A DNA stretch of 64,000 nt from contig NZ_JAAMPJ010000013.1 in NCBI RefSeq assembly GCF_011067745.1, forward strand, positions 62,001 to 126,000, written 5' to 3'. Made by a program: the position numbers and the translations under genes. How positions within the stretch are numbered: the first letter of the stretch is position 1; each line of letters opens with the position of its first letter. The notes beneath the pieces were generated by a model. That model did not search any database, was not told the DNA's origin, and saw only the letters and a program-made list of their open reading frames with translations. Below are positions 1-8,005 of this stretch, one piece after another. The stretch is from Lentzea alba. GTDB lineage: Bacteria > Actinomycetota > Actinomycetes > Mycobacteriales > Pseudonocardiaceae.

Positions 1-1791
1 CGGGCTGACGGATGACGGGCGGGCGTTGTCGGGCGTGCGGGCCGACGGCGTGGAGGAGCCCAGGTCGCCTCGGCTCCCCGGAGTTCCGGTCCAACCGCCG
101 CCGCCTGGCCGCGCGCCGCCACCAGCAGGTGCGCCACCACCGGATCCAGTCCCAGCCGGTGCACCTCCACCGGACGGTGCACCGCCGTGGGTCGGGTGCT
201 GGGCGGGTGTGCCGGGCGGGGTGGAGTTCGGTGCGTTGGGGTGGGGTTGGCCGGGACGGCTTGGCGCTTCCGGGGCTGCGGTCGTGGCCGCTGAGGTGCT
301 GTCGGTGCGGGACGGTGTCGGCGCGGTGGGCGAACCACCGCTGTTACCGCCACCATCAGCGCCTCCGCCGTGAGAACCGCCGCTGGTCGTGGGGCCACCT
401 CCACCACCGGCGGTGGTGATCGGCTGTCCCGCCGGCCCGCTCCGGTGGCCGCCCGACGGCGTGGCGTCGCGCGGGGTGGTGGACGGGCCGGAAGCGGGCG
501 CGGTGCCTCGCGGGACGTCGTCGACGTCGGTGCTGCTGGGGTGGCGCCCGGGACGCGGCGCCGTGGTGGGCGTGTCGGCGGGTTCGCTGCGTCCTGGCCG
601 GGTGGCGGGGTCGGCCGTCGGGGTGCCGGTGCTGGAGGTCGAGGTGGTGTCGCGAGGGAGGTTGGAGGACGGCGAATCCGGGCTGGGCGTGTTCGGGCCG
701 GGTGCGGACGAGCTGGACGTGTTCGGGCCGGGCGTGGCCGAGCCGGGTGTGTTCGGACCGGGTGAGGACGCGCCGGGTGAGGACGCGCTGGGTGTGTTCG
801 GGCCGGGCGAGGACGACCCGGGCGCGTTCGGGCTGGGCGCGTTCGGATCGGGCGTGGCCGAGCTGGGCGTGGCCGAGCCGTCGTCTCCCCGACCGGCGGC
901 GCCGGACGGCGCGTCGATGTCCGGCCGTCCGGTCTGCACGAACCCGCCAGGCCTGACGTTGCCCGAACTCAGCGCGTCCAGCCCGGTGACCTTGCGCGCG
1001 AGCTTGCCGACCGCCTTCATGATCTTCTCGAAGACCTCGACCAACCGCTTCAGCAGCGGGGAGACCTTCTTGATCGTGTTCAGCAGGTCCTGGACGATCT
1101 TCGCGATCTTGGCCGCCCACCTGGAGATCGCGGCCACGGCCTGCGCCACGATCACCGGCGTCCCGAAGCCCAGCGAGAACGCGGCTTCCAACACCCAGGC
1201 GATCAACTTGCCGACCAGGTCGGCGATCAGGTCGCGCACCATCTCGCGCACGAAGGCCACGACCATGCCCATCATGCCGACGACCGTGCCCACGGTCCCC
1301 GCCGCCGACGCCGCACCGGTCAACGCGTCCCCGTGAACCTTCGAGTTCTCCAGGTACTTCTCGGCCGCCGCGCCGGTCCAGCCCTTGGCCCCGGAGGCGA
1401 CCAACGCGCCGTACTCCTCGGCGATCTTGCCCAGCTCCTCGGAGACCTTCCCCCACGTCGCCGAGTACGACTCGATCACCGGAGGATCGCCCGCCAGCCA
1501 GTCCAGCATGTCCTTGAGCGGCTGCACGTGTTCCATCAGGAACGATGCCGCCGACGACATCAGCGTGCCGAACGGGTCGATGGCCATCGCCGCCGCGTCC
1601 GCGGCCAACCCGACCATCCCGAGGCCCGCCTCGACCCAGTTGCCGTCCTTGACGCCGTTGAACGTGTCCATCGCCGACTCCGCGATGGAGATCCCGGTCA
1701 TCCACCCGTTGTCACCGGTACCGGCGTTGACAAGGCCACCCGGTTCCGCATCGGGCTTGACCACCAGCTCGTTCGGTCCGGTCACGGACAC
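1..1791 (-). CDS. WXG-type (ESX/type VII-like) secreted protein with long Pro/Ser/Thr-rich tail, 3' end cut by window
   Basis: Minus-strand frame open from a GTG near 1791 (alternatives 1794 and 1785) to the window edge, so the C-terminus is missing. The first ~90 residues are helical. At about residue 100 the segment EELGKIAEEY followed by GWTGAAAEKY gives the W-x-G turn between two helices that marks WXG100/ESX substrates. A hydrophobic/helical middle (AGTVGTVVGMVMAF, LIADLVGKLIAWVLE) and a basic helix follow. From about residue 290 (below position 930) the protein becomes almost pure P/S/T/G/N with repeats such as PGPNTPS and SSPGPNT (coding span ~660-880). I infer a surface or exported protein handled by a type VII-like system. 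No ESX machinery gene lies in the window. The start is uncertain because no Shine-Dalgarno sequence sits at normal distance. Confidence 0.6.
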   Translation of the reverse strand, partial: MSVTGPNELVVKPDAEPGGLVNAGTGDNGWMTGISIAESAMDTFNGVKDGNWVEAGLGMVGLAADAAAMAIDPFGTLMSSAASFLMEHVQPLKDMLDWLAGDPPVIESYSATWGKVSEELGKIAEEYGALVASGAKGWTGAAAEKYLENSKVHGDALTGAASAAGTVGTVVGMMGMVVAFVREMVRDLIADLVGKLIAWVLEAAFSLGFGTPVIVAQAVAAISRWAAKIAKIVQDLLNTIKKVSPLLKRLVEVFEKIMKAVGKLARKVTGLDALSSGNVRPGGFVQTGRPDIDAPSGAAGRGDDGSATPSSATPDPNAPSPNAPGSSSPGPNTPSASSPGASSPGPNTPGSATPGPNTSSSSAPGPNTPSPDSPSSNLPRDTTSTSSTGTPTADPATRPGRSEPADTPTTAPRPGRHPSSTDVDDVPRGTAPASGPSTTPRDATPSGGHRSGPAGQPITTAGGGGGPTTSGGSHGGGADGGGNSGGSPTAPTPSRTDSTSAATTAAPEAPSRPGQPHPNAPNSTPPGTPAQHPTHGGAPSGGGAPAGTGSGGGAPAGGGARPGGGGWTGTPGSRGDLGSSTPSARTPDNARPSSVSP

Positions 1792-2002
1792 CACCGCGAC
1801 ACGTCGCCAAGACCAGCCATGGCGTAGCCCTCCCGTTTTCCGCCAGGCATTCGGTGCCCAACGATGACGGGAGGCGGACACGGCCGGTTTCAAAGCTCGG
1901 CGATGTCAATCAGTTGGAGTAATCCGATCAGGTGGAGACGGACACAGCCGACCAGGCGGGCGGCGTCCGCCGGGGAGCAGGTCCGACCAGTCGCGCCGTT
2001 CC

Positions 2003-2014
2003 TATAGTGATCAC
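2003..2014 (+). promoter_or_regulatory. -10 element TATAGT, predicted leaderless start
   Basis: TATAGT at 2003-2008 lies exactly 6 nt before the ATG at 2015, and no purine-rich ribosome-binding sequence intervenes. This spacing puts the transcript start on or next to the A of ATG, as in actinobacterial leaderless mRNAs. No clear -35 hexamer is visible. Confidence 0.45.
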
Positions 2015-2734
2015 ATGAAGTGGTTACGCCGCAAGCCAACGATCATCACCGCAGTCAGCCTCGTCGTCGTGCTCGCCGCCGCCGCGGGACTCTGGAACAT
2101 CAGCAGTTCCCGCACGTTCCAGTTCTTCGGTGAGCTGGTGACCCGCGTCGAGACCACGGAGAAGGTCGTGGCGCTCACCTTCGACGACGGCCCCGATCCG
2201 GCCGGCGCCCAGCAGGTCCTCGACACGCTGGACTCCGAAGAGGTCAAAGCCACGTTCTTCCTCATGGGCCGCGACCTGCAGAACAACCCCGAGCTGGGCA
2301 GGAAGATCGCGGACGCCGGCCACGAGATCGGCAACCACACGTTCAACCACCAGCGCATGGTCGGCGTGTTGCCCGGCACGGTGGCCAAGGAGATCGAGGA
2401 CACCGACGCGGAGATTCGCAAGACCGGTTACCAGGGCGACATCCACTTCCGGCCGCCCAACGGCAAGAAGCTCTTCGCCCTGCCGCACTACCTGAGCGAG
2501 CACAACCGCAAGACGATCATGTGGGACGTCGAGCCGGACTCCGCGGGAACGCCCACCGCGCAACAGATCGAGCAGGAGACGCTGAACCTGACCAAGCCGG
2601 GTTCGATCATCCTGCTGCACCCGATGTACCAGGGCCGCGACCAGACCAGGCAGGCGCTCAAGCCGATCATCGGCAAGCTCAAGGAGCGCGGCTACCGGTT
2701 CGTCACCGTGTCCGCGCTCCTCGGCCAGGCCTGA
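2015..2734 (+). CDS. Membrane-anchored polysaccharide deacetylase (NodB homology, CE4)
   Basis: 239 residues. An N-terminal signal anchor (residues ~8-28, rich in V/A/L) is followed by a CE4/NodB domain carrying all five family motifs: TFDDGPD (first Asp as base, second as metal ligand), GNHTFNH (the HxxxH metal pair), RPPNGKK (RPPYG-like), WDVEPD and ILLHP (catalytic His). CE4 enzymes remove N-acetyl groups from peptidoglycan, chitin oligomers or related glycans. With its membrane anchor, this one probably acts on the outer face on cell-wall glycan. It is a single gene ending 3 nt before a convergent SDR gene. The substrate cannot be read from sequence. Confidence 0.9.
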   Translation: MKWLRRKPTIITAVSLVVVLAAAAGLWNISSSRTFQFFGELVTRVETTEKVVALTFDDGPDPAGAQQVLDTLDSEEVKATFFLMGRDLQNNPELGRKIADAGHEIGNHTFNHQRMVGVLPGTVAKEIEDTDAEIRKTGYQGDIHFRPPNGKKLFALPHYLSEHNRKTIMWDVEPDSAGTPTAQQIEQETLNLTKPGSIILLHPMYQGRDQTRQALKPIIGKLKERGYRFVTVSALLGQA

Positions 2735-2737
2735 CGA

Positions 2738-3625
2738 TCAGATCAGGTCGGCCAGTTCCACCCGGCGGAGGAACTCGCTGCGGACGCGGTCCGCCACCTT
2801 GTTCACGACCTCGGCGCCGTCGTCGGACGGGTCGACGTGCACGCGGAACGGCGGCTTCTCCGCTCCCACGACCGAAACGATCGCGTCAGCGACCGCGCCC
2901 ACGTCGGCCCACGACGGTTCCAGCTCGGCCAGGCGGGCACCGACCTGGTCCATCAGACCCGGGTAGAACTCCTCGTAGGCGGACGCCACAGCGCCGTCGG
3001 CCGGGGTGCCGCTGTGCGCGAAGTGGTTGGTGCCGTGGGTGAACGCGCCCGGCACGACGATCGTGGTCTCGATGCCGAACCGCAGCAGCTCGGCGCGGTA
3101 CGACACCGCGACCGCGTCCATCGCCGCCTTGGCCGCGAAGTACGGCGCCAGGTACGGGGGAGTGCCACCACGTGTTGACGAGGAACCCACCCAGACGACG
3201 TGGCCGGAGCGTTGTGAGCGCAGGTGCGGCAGGGCGGCGCGGTTGACCCGTTGCGTGCCGAGGACGTTCACGTCGTACAGCGCCGCGTACTGCTCCGGCG
3301 TGAAGGCCTCGGCCGGGCCGGTGACCATGTGGCCGGCGTTGTGCACCACCACGTCCAGGCCGCCCTGCTCGGCGATGATCAGCGCAACGGCCGCGTCCGC
3401 TGACTCCTGCGACTGCACGTCGAGTTCGACGGCGTGCACGTCGAGCCCGTGCTCGGCACCGAACGCGCCGAGGTCGGCGACCGCGGGAGCGTTGCGGCCC
3501 AGCGTTTCGCGCATGCCCGCGTAGACGGTGTGGCCCGCGCGAGCCAGCGAACGGACGGCGAGCGCGCCGAAACCGCTGGACGCCCCCGTGACCACGACGA
3601 CCTTCTTCTCCGCGATCCTGCCCAT
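2738..3625 (-). CDS. Short-chain dehydrogenase/reductase (classical SDR)
   Basis: 295 residues. The Rossmann nucleotide motif TGASSGFG is near residue 13, HNAG is the NAG structural motif, and the catalytic Ser lies in the GSSS strand with a Y-x-x-x-K pair in YFAAK. The ~40-residue extension beyond a minimal SDR suggests a substrate-binding cap. Its ATG overlaps the stop of the upstream SDR gene by one base (TGATG), so the two are translationally coupled and probably work on related carbonyl/alcohol substrates. The operon diverges from a TetR gene that likely represses it. The substrate is unknown. Confidence 0.85.
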   Translation of the reverse strand: MGRIAEKKVVVVTGASSGFGALAVRSLARAGHTVYAGMRETLGRNAPAVADLGAFGAEHGLDVHAVELDVQSQESADAAVALIIAEQGGLDVVVHNAGHMVTGPAEAFTPEQYAALYDVNVLGTQRVNRAALPHLRSQRSGHVVWVGSSSTRGGTPPYLAPYFAAKAAMDAVAVSYRAELLRFGIETTIVVPGAFTHGTNHFAHSGTPADGAVASAYEEFYPGLMDQVGARLAELEPSWADVGAVADAIVSVVGAEKPPFRVHVDPSDDGAEVVNKVADRVRSEFLRRVELADLI

Positions 3626-4350
3626 CAGATGATGCCTCCGTTCGCACGAACGACCTGGCCGTTGATCCAGCGGGCCGGGCCCGCCAGGAAGGAGATGACC
3701 TCGGCGATGTCGCCGGGGGAGCCGATGCGCTCCAGCGGCGCCTGCTTCGCGAGGTTGTCGATCGTCGCCTCGTCCTTGCCCTCCAGGAACAGGGCCGTGG
3801 CGGTGGGGCCGGGGGCGACGGCGTTCACGGTGATGTCGCGGCCGCGCAGCTCGCGGGCCAGGACCAGGGTCAGCGCCTCGACGCCGCCCTTCGACATGGC
3901 GTAGGCGCCGTACTGCGGGAAGCGCAGGCCCACGACCGAAGACGAGATGTTGACCAGAGCGCCGCCGTTGCGCAGCCGGCGTGCGGCTTGCTGGGACACG
4001 ACGAACGTGCCACGGGCGTTGGTGCGCATGATGCGGTCGAAGACTTCGAGGTCCATGTCTGCGACCGTGCCCAACGGCATGATGCCCGCCGAGTTCACGA
4101 CGACGTCCACGCCACCGAAGGTTTCGACGGCCAGGTCGAACGCGGCGCCGAGAGCGACCTCGTCGGCCACATCGGCCTGTGCGGCGATGGCCTGGCCACC
4201 TGCCGCCTTGATCTCCTCAACCGCCTTGTCGGCCTCGATCTTGTTGCCGGCGTAGACGATGACGACGGCCATGCCGTCCGCGGCGAGACGCTCGGCGGCT
4301 GCCCGCCCGATGCCCCTCGAACCGCCGGTCACGATCGCAACGCGTGTCAT
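3625..4350 (-). CDS. Short-chain dehydrogenase/reductase (FabG-like)
   Basis: 241 residues from the ATG at 4350, which has an excellent AGGAG 7 nt upstream. An in-frame start at 4389 is possible but would cross the divergent promoter. Motifs: TGGSRGIG cofactor loop, NSAG, catalytic Ser in NISSS, and YGAYAMSK giving Y-x-x-x-K. The length and the C-terminal PGDIAEVISFL segment are typical of 3-oxoacyl-ACP-reductase-like SDRs. First gene of a two-SDR operon; the second gene overlaps its stop by one base. Probably controlled by the divergent TetR protein. A secondary-metabolite or xenobiotic substrate is as likely as fatty acid metabolism. Confidence 0.87.
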   Translation of the reverse strand: MTRVAIVTGGSRGIGRAAAERLAADGMAVVIVYAGNKIEADKAVEEIKAAGGQAIAAQADVADEVALGAAFDLAVETFGGVDVVVNSAGIMPLGTVADMDLEVFDRIMRTNARGTFVVSQQAARRLRNGGALVNISSSVVGLRFPQYGAYAMSKGGVEALTLVLARELRGRDITVNAVAPGPTATALFLEGKDEATIDNLAKQAPLERIGSPGDIAEVISFLAGPARWINGQVVRANGGII

Positions 4351-4443
4351 GTCAGTACTCCTAGCTGGTGTTTCCGTTGCTAACGTCATTAACGTATCAT
4401 CGCTATCGAATCAGCGCTACCTATGATGTGTTATCGTCGTTAC
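4351..4443. promoter_or_regulatory. Divergent SDR/TetR promoter with candidate TetR operator
   Basis: The 93-bp gap contains AACGT repeated at 4382-4386 and 4391-4395, and an inverted CGCT/AGCG pair around 4400-4417. TATCGT at 4432-4437 sits 6 nt before the tetR ATG (leaderless-type spacing). The region is AT-richer than its surroundings. Autoregulation by the TetR protein is inferred from the usual arrangement of this family. Confidence 0.35.
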
Positions 4444-5115
4444 ATGGACACGAGAGAGCGTCTGGTGAAGGCTGCGGCCGACCTGCTGATCGAGGGCGGC
4501 AAGGAAGCCGTCTCCACGCGCGCCGTCGCGGCGGCGGCGGGGGTGCAGGCACCGACGCTCTACCGGCTGTTCGGGGACAAGGACGGCTTGCTGGACGCCG
4601 TCGCGGCCTACGGCTTCGCCGACTACCTCGCGACGAAGCACGCGATGGGCGTGAGTGACAACCCGGTCGACGACCTGCGGCGCGGGTGGGAGATGCACAT
4701 CGGGTTCGGTCTGGCGAAACCCGCGTTCTACCTGCTGATGTACGGCGAGGCGCGCAAGCGCGAGTCGCGGCTCGAGGCGGACGCGATGCTCCGCGAGATC
4801 ATCAGCGGCATCGCGGCGGTGGGCCGGTTGACCGTTCCGGTCGAGCAGGCCGCGGAGTTCGTGCACGCGGCGGGCATGGGCGTGGTGCTGTCGTTGATCG
4901 CGACGCCGGAGGCGGAGCGCGACCTGGGGTTGATCACGTTCTCCCGGGAACAGGTGATCAGGGCGATCACGACGGACGCCTCGCCGGACGAGCCGACGGA
5001 CATCCCGAGCCGGGCGATCGCGTTGCGGGTGGCACTGGAAGAGGACCCGCCCCTGATGCTGTCTCCAGCGGAGCGGGCCCTCCTGGCCGAATGGCTCGAC
5101 CGCGTGGCTAAGTGA
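4444..5115 (+). CDS. TetR/AcrR-family transcriptional regulator
   Basis: 223 residues. The N-terminal helix-turn-helix spans residues ~5-50 (STRAVAAAAGVQAPTLYRLF, the usual TetR recognition helix ending in LY-x-x-F-x-x-K). The ligand-binding half is helical with no assignable ligand. ATG 4444 fits the family N-terminus and the leaderless -10; an ATG at 4423 would add seven unlikely residues. It diverges from the two-SDR operon, the standard layout for a repressor that senses a substrate of its target enzymes. The gene ends 3 nt before the convergent NPP1 gene. Confidence 0.88.
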   Translation: MDTRERLVKAAADLLIEGGKEAVSTRAVAAAAGVQAPTLYRLFGDKDGLLDAVAAYGFADYLATKHAMGVSDNPVDDLRRGWEMHIGFGLAKPAFYLLMYGEARKRESRLEADAMLREIISGIAAVGRLTVPVEQAAEFVHAAGMGVVLSLIATPEAERDLGLITFSREQVIRAITTDASPDEPTDIPSRAIALRVALEEDPPLMLSPAERALLAEWLDRVAK

Positions 5116-5118
5116 GCC

Positions 5119-5868
5119 TCACGCGTTCGGGTCGAACGGGATCCCGGCGGGCTTCGCGATGCCGAGGTTGTGGTTGAACGCGCCGTCCTTGATCGCCAGC
5201 GAGGCGCTGCCGAAGTTCGCGTTCACCAGGACGTCGCGCACCCCGGCCGGGAAGCGGTTCCAGCTGACCAGGTCGGGGTACTGGTAGACCCCGTAGTGGT
5301 TCTCCGCCTGCTCGTTGAAGCCCGCGAGGCGGAAGCAGTGCGTGCTCGCGCCGTCCTTGTGATAAATGATCTTCGGGTGGGTGCCTTCCCAGGCCACCTT
5401 GTCCCGCGAGTAGGTGCTGTACTTGCCGTGCGCCGACGTCGAGACGTACTGGGCCACGTCGTTCTGCACCCAGACGATCACGTGCTCGATGTCGTGGCGG
5501 TGGCCGCAGCAGTCCCAACCCGGCACGGCCTGGTCCTTCTCGAAGTACAGGTCGTACAGGTAGGCGCACCAGCCGTTGTTGCACTTGCTGCGGCTGTAGG
5601 AGTTCGTGTTGTCCAGATCGGACCGGTCGTGGCACTGGCCGTTCAGCGCGCCCGAGTTCTTCAGGCCGCCCGCCACCTGACCGGTCGGCGAGATCGCCGG
5701 GGTCGGGTAGCAGCCGTCACCGTCGTAGTCGAACGCCGGTTGCCACTTTCCGTCGGCCTCCTCGTAGTTGGCGGGGATGGCCTGGGGCGGGTCCGCGAGC
5801 GCGATTCCCGGGAACAGCGCCGTGATCAGGACCGCGCCGGCCAGCGCGGGCAGGAGCTTCTTTCTCAA
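5119..5868 (-). CDS. NPP1-family (necrosis-inducing-like protein) secreted protein
   Basis: About 249 residues from a TTG at 5868 preceded by GAGG. An ATG at 5931 would add 21 residues ahead of the signal peptide and lacks a ribosome-binding site. A Sec signal (LRKKLLPALAGA...ALA-DPP) is followed by the NPP1 domain. Its diagnostic heptapeptide appears as GHRHDIE (classically GHRHDWE), followed by HVIVWV. Two Cys pairs (GWCAYLY and WDCCGHRHD) probably form disulfides. NLPs of oomycetes, fungi and some bacteria bind plant sphingolipids and lyse dicot cells; actinomycete members are poorly characterised. The Asp/His metal-binding residues are retained; only the Trp is replaced, by Ile. Confidence 0.87.
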   Translation of the reverse strand: MRKKLLPALAGAVLITALFPGIALADPPQAIPANYEEADGKWQPAFDYDGDGCYPTPAISPTGQVAGGLKNSGALNGQCHDRSDLDNTNSYSRSKCNNGWCAYLYDLYFEKDQAVPGWDCCGHRHDIEHVIVWVQNDVAQYVSTSAHGKYSTYSRDKVAWEGTHPKIIYHKDGASTHCFRLAGFNEQAENHYGVYQYPDLVSWNRFPAGVRDVLVNANFGSASLAIKDGAFNHNLGIAKPAGIPFDPNA

Positions 5869-6086
5869 CAGGGGCCTCGATTCCGCAGAGCAGGGGAGCC
5901 GGAGAGGCTTGCGAGGCAGAAGGTGGTACATGAACGGCGTTCACGTCCAGCTTGTTGGCCAAATCTTTGCCGTCCGGGAATTTCACAACCACGGGCCGGA
6001 ATCGATCACACATCGACGAGCGGGTTCTCGTTTGGCACCGCTTCTTCTAGAGTTTCGGCCGAGCCTGTTGCCAAGGAGTCGCCGCG

Positions 6087-6452
6087 GTGAGCTTTCACTG
6101 GAAGAGCCCGGTCTACTTCGACGAGTTGGATCCTCACGGCACGCTGCACCATTCGCGTTTTCCCGTTCACGTGGAACGGGCCCAGTCGGCGCTGTTCGAG
6201 CACCTGGGCATCGGCGCTGATCTGAACTACGCGGTGAAGGAACTGCACATCGAGTTCCAGACCGCCTTCACCTCACCGGGCGTGCTGCCGGTGGAGATCA
6301 CGGCCGAACGCATCAGCGCCACCGGTGCCCGGTTCGGCTTCCGCTGCGGCCACTACGCGCACGGCCACCGGGTGATCGTGAAGGTCGATGCTCAGGGCCG
6401 GCCCGCGCCGTGGAGCGACTGGTACCGCGTTGCCTTCGAGGGGCTCCGGTGA
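6087..6452 (+). CDS. Hotdog-fold acyl-CoA thioesterase (4HBT family)
   Basis: 121 residues from a GTG at 6087 with AAGGAG 8 nt upstream. The N-terminal YFDELDPHGTLHHSRF matches the 4HBT/YbgC active-site pattern (acidic residue, then the G-x-x-HHS turn), and EFQTAFTSPGVL and VKVDAQGRP correspond to the central strands of the hotdog fold. It probably hydrolyses a small acyl- or aroyl-CoA. It is a single gene, convergent with the siderophore-interacting protein gene. The substrate cannot be assigned. Confidence 0.8.
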   Translation: MSFHWKSPVYFDELDPHGTLHHSRFPVHVERAQSALFEHLGIGADLNYAVKELHIEFQTAFTSPGVLPVEITAERISATGARFGFRCGHYAHGHRVIVKVDAQGRPAPWSDWYRVAFEGLR

Positions 6453-6464
6453 GCGCATAAATCG

Positions 6465-6496
6465 ACTTGATCAAGGGTTGGTAGCTTGCAGACGCC
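6465..6496 (+). repeat. Dispersed repeat related to the inverted repeat at 32.5 kb
   Basis: GATCAAGGGTTGGTAGCTTG followed by CAGACGCC closely matches the arms at 32456-32490 and 32594-32616 (GTTGGTGGTACTTGCAGAC and GCTTGCAGACGCC forms), with a 2-nt deletion. Like those, it lies in a convergent intergenic gap (6453-6566). Function unknown. Confidence 0.5.
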
Positions 6497-6566
6497 CACC
6501 AGCAGAAACGGCTTTGCGGGGGTCCTCAGGCGCGACTCTCGTCGAACCCAGACTTCGATGCAGGCC

Positions 6567-7388
6567 CTACATCCGGGCCGAGCCGACCTTCCAGTAGCCG
6601 CTGAACATGATCGCCTTCCGGTCCACGCCGCGGTCCTTCACCAGGTGCCGCCGCACCCCGGTCGCGAGCCCGGACTCACCGCAGGCCCACCCGTAGTCCA
6701 CAGTGGACAGCGCCTTGTCCTGGATCGCTTTCAGCAGTGCGGCACCGGGTTCGGCCGAGCCGCGGAACACCCACTCCGCGTCGAGGTCGGTCCGGTACGA
6801 CTCGTCGGGCACCTCGACGAACACCTGCACGGGCCGCGTCTCCGTCTCGAGGATCGCGGACAGCGCCGGCAACGCGGTCTCGTCCGCCGCCAGCAGCACC
6901 GCGCCGGAGGACGGCGGCCGGTACGCCGAACCGCCCGCGCGGAAGCCCGCCTGGTCGCCCGCGACGGCTCGGCGAGCCCAGCGGGTGCCGGGGCCCGCGT
7001 CGCCGTGCACCACGAAGTCGACGTCGATCTCGGCGGTCTCGGGCCGGTGCGCGCGGATGGTGTACCAGCGCAGGTCCGGTCGCGTCTCCTCCGGCATGGC
7101 GCGCAGCGAGGAGCGGACGTTGATGCGGTCGTCGGCCGGCATGACCAGGTCGCGGCCGTTCGCGACGAGCAGGCCGAAGTACTCGTCGGGGCCTGTCAGT
7201 GCGAACGAGGCGAGCTCCGGCGCGTGGAACGTCACGCGCCGCATGTGCTCGCTGAGTTCGGTCACCGCTTTGACGGTCATGACGAACTGGTCGAAGACCT
7301 CGCGTCGGTTGGCCGGGGCCATCATCAGCTCGGCGGCCTTGGTGGCGGCCTTGAGCGCGAACCTGTCGAGGGCGGAGTAGCGCGACAT
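6567..7388 (-). CDS. Siderophore-interacting protein (FAD-dependent ferric-siderophore reductase, SIP family)
   Basis: 273 residues from ATG 7388; an upstream ATG at 7448 would lie across the iron box. The N-terminal ferredoxin-reductase-like FAD domain contains the segment RWYTIRAH (R-x-Y-T flavin motif). The C-terminal half contains the pyridine-nucleotide part (LLAADETALPA, WACGESG) and ends in the SIP signature FSGYWKVG. SIPs reduce ferric siderophores inside the cell to release iron. The preceding DtxR/IdeR-like box indicates iron repression. No siderophore transporter lies nearby, so it acts as a stand-alone iron-responsive gene. Confidence 0.92.
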   Translation of the reverse strand: MSRYSALDRFALKAATKAAELMMAPANRREVFDQFVMTVKAVTELSEHMRRVTFHAPELASFALTGPDEYFGLLVANGRDLVMPADDRINVRSSLRAMPEETRPDLRWYTIRAHRPETAEIDVDFVVHGDAGPGTRWARRAVAGDQAGFRAGGSAYRPPSSGAVLLAADETALPALSAILETETRPVQVFVEVPDESYRTDLDAEWVFRGSAEPGAALLKAIQDKALSTVDYGWACGESGLATGVRRHLVKDRGVDRKAIMFSGYWKVGSARM

Positions 7389-7405
7389 GCCGAGCAACGT
7401 ACACC

Positions 7406-7424
7406 TTTGGTTAGGCTTACCTAA
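7406..7424. promoter_or_regulatory. IdeR/DtxR-type iron box
   Basis: TTTGGTTAGGCTTACCTAA matches the IdeR/DmdR consensus TTAGGTTAGGCTAACCTAA at 17 of 19 positions. It lies 18-36 nt upstream of the SIP ATG, over the -35/spacer of a promoter whose -10 (TACGTT, minus strand 7401-7396) is 7 nt before that ATG. Fe(II)-bound regulator would block transcription; the divergent gene at 7466 could be affected too. Confidence 0.75.
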
Positions 7425-7465
7425 ACCATCGAGCGAAAGCGGCTCCACATCGTCAGACTGCGAAC

Positions 7466-7945
7466 ATGTTTCCCAGGACCGCGCGGGAACGGTGGTGGTG
7501 CGCCGAGCCTGAGCAGAAGAACCGCAGCCAGGCGATCGGCCTGCGGCTCGCCATCGCCTACCACGAGAGGGACGCCGAGGGGGTCGCGCACCTGCTGCCG
7601 GAGGACGACGACGAGCTCCGGCTGGTGATGGGTGCGCTGGAGAACGGCCTGCTCGCGCTCAACCAGCTCTGCCCGCCCGGTCCGCCGGACGAGGTCTGGG
7701 AACGTGTCACCCCGATCATCGATGCTGTTGCACCTAAGGGCGTCGGGCTGCGCATACGGGCGTTGCTCGCCGCGATGTCGTACGCCATGTACGACCCCGC
7801 GCACAGTGAGGTCTACGAGCGCAAGGAGCAGGATCCGTACATCGGGGCGCACCTGTGCGCGGCGATCACGGCCATGCGGGCCGGTGAGCGCGATGGCGGT
7901 GTCGAGCACATGCTGACCAGCGCGAACGACCTGGATCCCGGCTGA
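7466..7945 (+). CDS. Hypothetical protein, acidic alpha-helical
   Basis: 159 residues, mostly helical and acidic (LPEDDDELRLVMGALENGL, IDAVAPKGVGLRIRALLAAM), with no signal peptide or membrane segment. I do not recognise a family. Its codon use is typical of the window, which supports a real gene. It starts 42 bp from the iron box shared with the divergent siderophore-interacting gene and ends 60 bp before argG. Confidence 0.6.
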   Translation: MFPRTARERWWCAEPEQKNRSQAIGLRLAIAYHERDAEGVAHLLPEDDDELRLVMGALENGLLALNQLCPPGPPDEVWERVTPIIDAVAPKGVGLRIRALLAAMSYAMYDPAHSEVYERKEQDPYIGAHLCAAITAMRAGERDGGVEHMLTSANDLDPG

Positions 7946-7970
7946 GTCGTAGGTAACAGCCACCCCAACG

Positions 7971-8005
7971 TGCATGCTCATACATTGTCGTGCATAATTC
8001 TCAAC
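7971..8005 (+). promoter_or_regulatory. argG promoter: tandem ARG-box-like sites and leaderless -10
   Basis: TGCATGCTCATACA (7971-7984) and TGCATAATTCTCAA (7991-8004) have the TGNAT-N4-ATNCA geometry of ArgR operators. They are spaced 20 bp start-to-start, close to the two-turn spacing of classical ARG-box pairs. The second is degenerate on its right half. CATAAT at 7993-7998 lies 7 nt before the GTG at 8006, and no Shine-Dalgarno sequence is present, so the mRNA is probably leaderless and repressed by ArgR with arginine. Confidence 0.5.

Noticed and set aside
389..1336. A 315-codon plus-strand frame with FGPG-like repeats
   Set aside because: The complementary frame carries the W-x-G motif and continues smoothly into the Pro/Ser tail. 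The plus-strand repeats are the mirror of that low-complexity coding.
4351..4389. Extended start of the FabG-like SDR at 4389
   Set aside because: ATG 4350 has an ideal AGGAG, and the extension would occupy the divergent promoter with tetR.
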